Of a stretch of 5,413 bases of DNA, positions 5,307-5,413 are shown piece by piece. The DNA comes from an uncultured bacterium (lineage in GTDB: Bacteria > Pseudomonadota > Alphaproteobacteria > Rhodospirillales > Rhodospirillaceae). The position numbers and the translations under genes are program-made. The stretch is from the NCBI GenBank assembly GCA_903896775.1, contig CAITZE010000150.1, positions 1 through 5,413 of the forward strand, read 5' to 3'. The first letter of the stretch is position 1. Every line of letters begins with the position of its first letter. The notes beneath the pieces are model-generated. The model was not told the origin of the DNA, ran no database searches, and was given only the letters and a program-made list of their open reading frames with translations.

Positions 5307-5413
5307 ATGACTTTGATAGGTCCATCCATCCTGCTGCGGAGATTATCCGCGCTGATGACCCGCACGGCGCCTTTGCTTCTGGGCGCCCTTTTCATGCTGG
5401 TTCAAGCCAGATC
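5307..5413 (+). CDS. Start of a probable exported protein (3' end outside window)
   Basis: About 36 codons are open to the right edge. The product begins MTLIGPSILLRRLSALM, then TRTAPLLLGALFMLVQARS. This is a basic stretch (RR, then R) followed by a hydrophobic core and small residues before QA, so it reads as a Sec signal peptide or an N-terminal membrane anchor. AAGGA 9 nt upstream supports ATG 5307. ATG 5280 in the same frame would add nine residues (in-frame stop at 5253-5255), and ATG 5355 would give a shorter, classic signal peptide but with a poorer ribosome site. The long gap before it suggests its own promoter rather than read-through from the PBP gene. No family can be recognised from so few residues. 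Confidence 0.55.
   Translation, partial: MTLIGPSILLRRLSALMTRTAPLLLGALFMLVQAR

Noticed and set aside
5381..5413. CTGGTTCAAGCCAG near the right edge resembles a tRNA T-arm
   Set aside because: The stem is 4 bp with a 6-nt loop rather than 5 and 7, no D-arm or anticodon arm lies upstream, and the stretch fits the coding frame of the signal-peptide-like gene.

Overview
The window looks like a piece of an alphaproteobacterial chromosome. The main evidence is the GyrB and PBP1A-type protein sequences, the fairly GC-rich coding DNA, and a CTATAT-type -10 element. I cannot name the genus. No mobile element, CRISPR array, rRNA or tRNA is visible.

Layout from left to right: (1) the 3' part of gyrB (+), cut by the left edge; (2) 22 bp later, a complete gene for an AlkC-family DNA alkylation repair glycosylase (+), probably read from the same transcript; (3) converging on it with only 7 bp between stop codons, a gene (-) for a 130-residue basic protein that joins a lysine/alanine-rich, histone H1-like tail to a ribbon-helix-helix-like domain; (4) a 109-bp divergent promoter region with an imperfect 17-bp dyad; (5) a complete class A penicillin-binding protein gene of the PBP1A type (+), with no Shine-Dalgarno sequence and a -10 element placed as for a leaderless mRNA; (6) about 590 bp without a convincing gene, containing a very AT-rich block, an 11-bp perfect inverted repeat, a near-perfect 11-bp direct repeat, several hairpins and a good minus-strand intrinsic terminator; (7) the first ~36 codons of a probable exported protein (+), cut by the right edge.

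The genes do not form one pathway. gyrB and alkC share a DNA-maintenance theme (topology and removal of alkylated bases). The basic RHH-like protein is probably a DNA-binding or nucleoid-associated factor and could regulate its own divergent promoter region, including the PBP promoter, but that is inference. The PBP builds and crosslinks peptidoglycan in the periplasm. I found no clear novel system. The most unusual items are the H1-tail/RHH fusion with its dyad-containing promoter region, and the structured non-coding stretch after the PBP gene.
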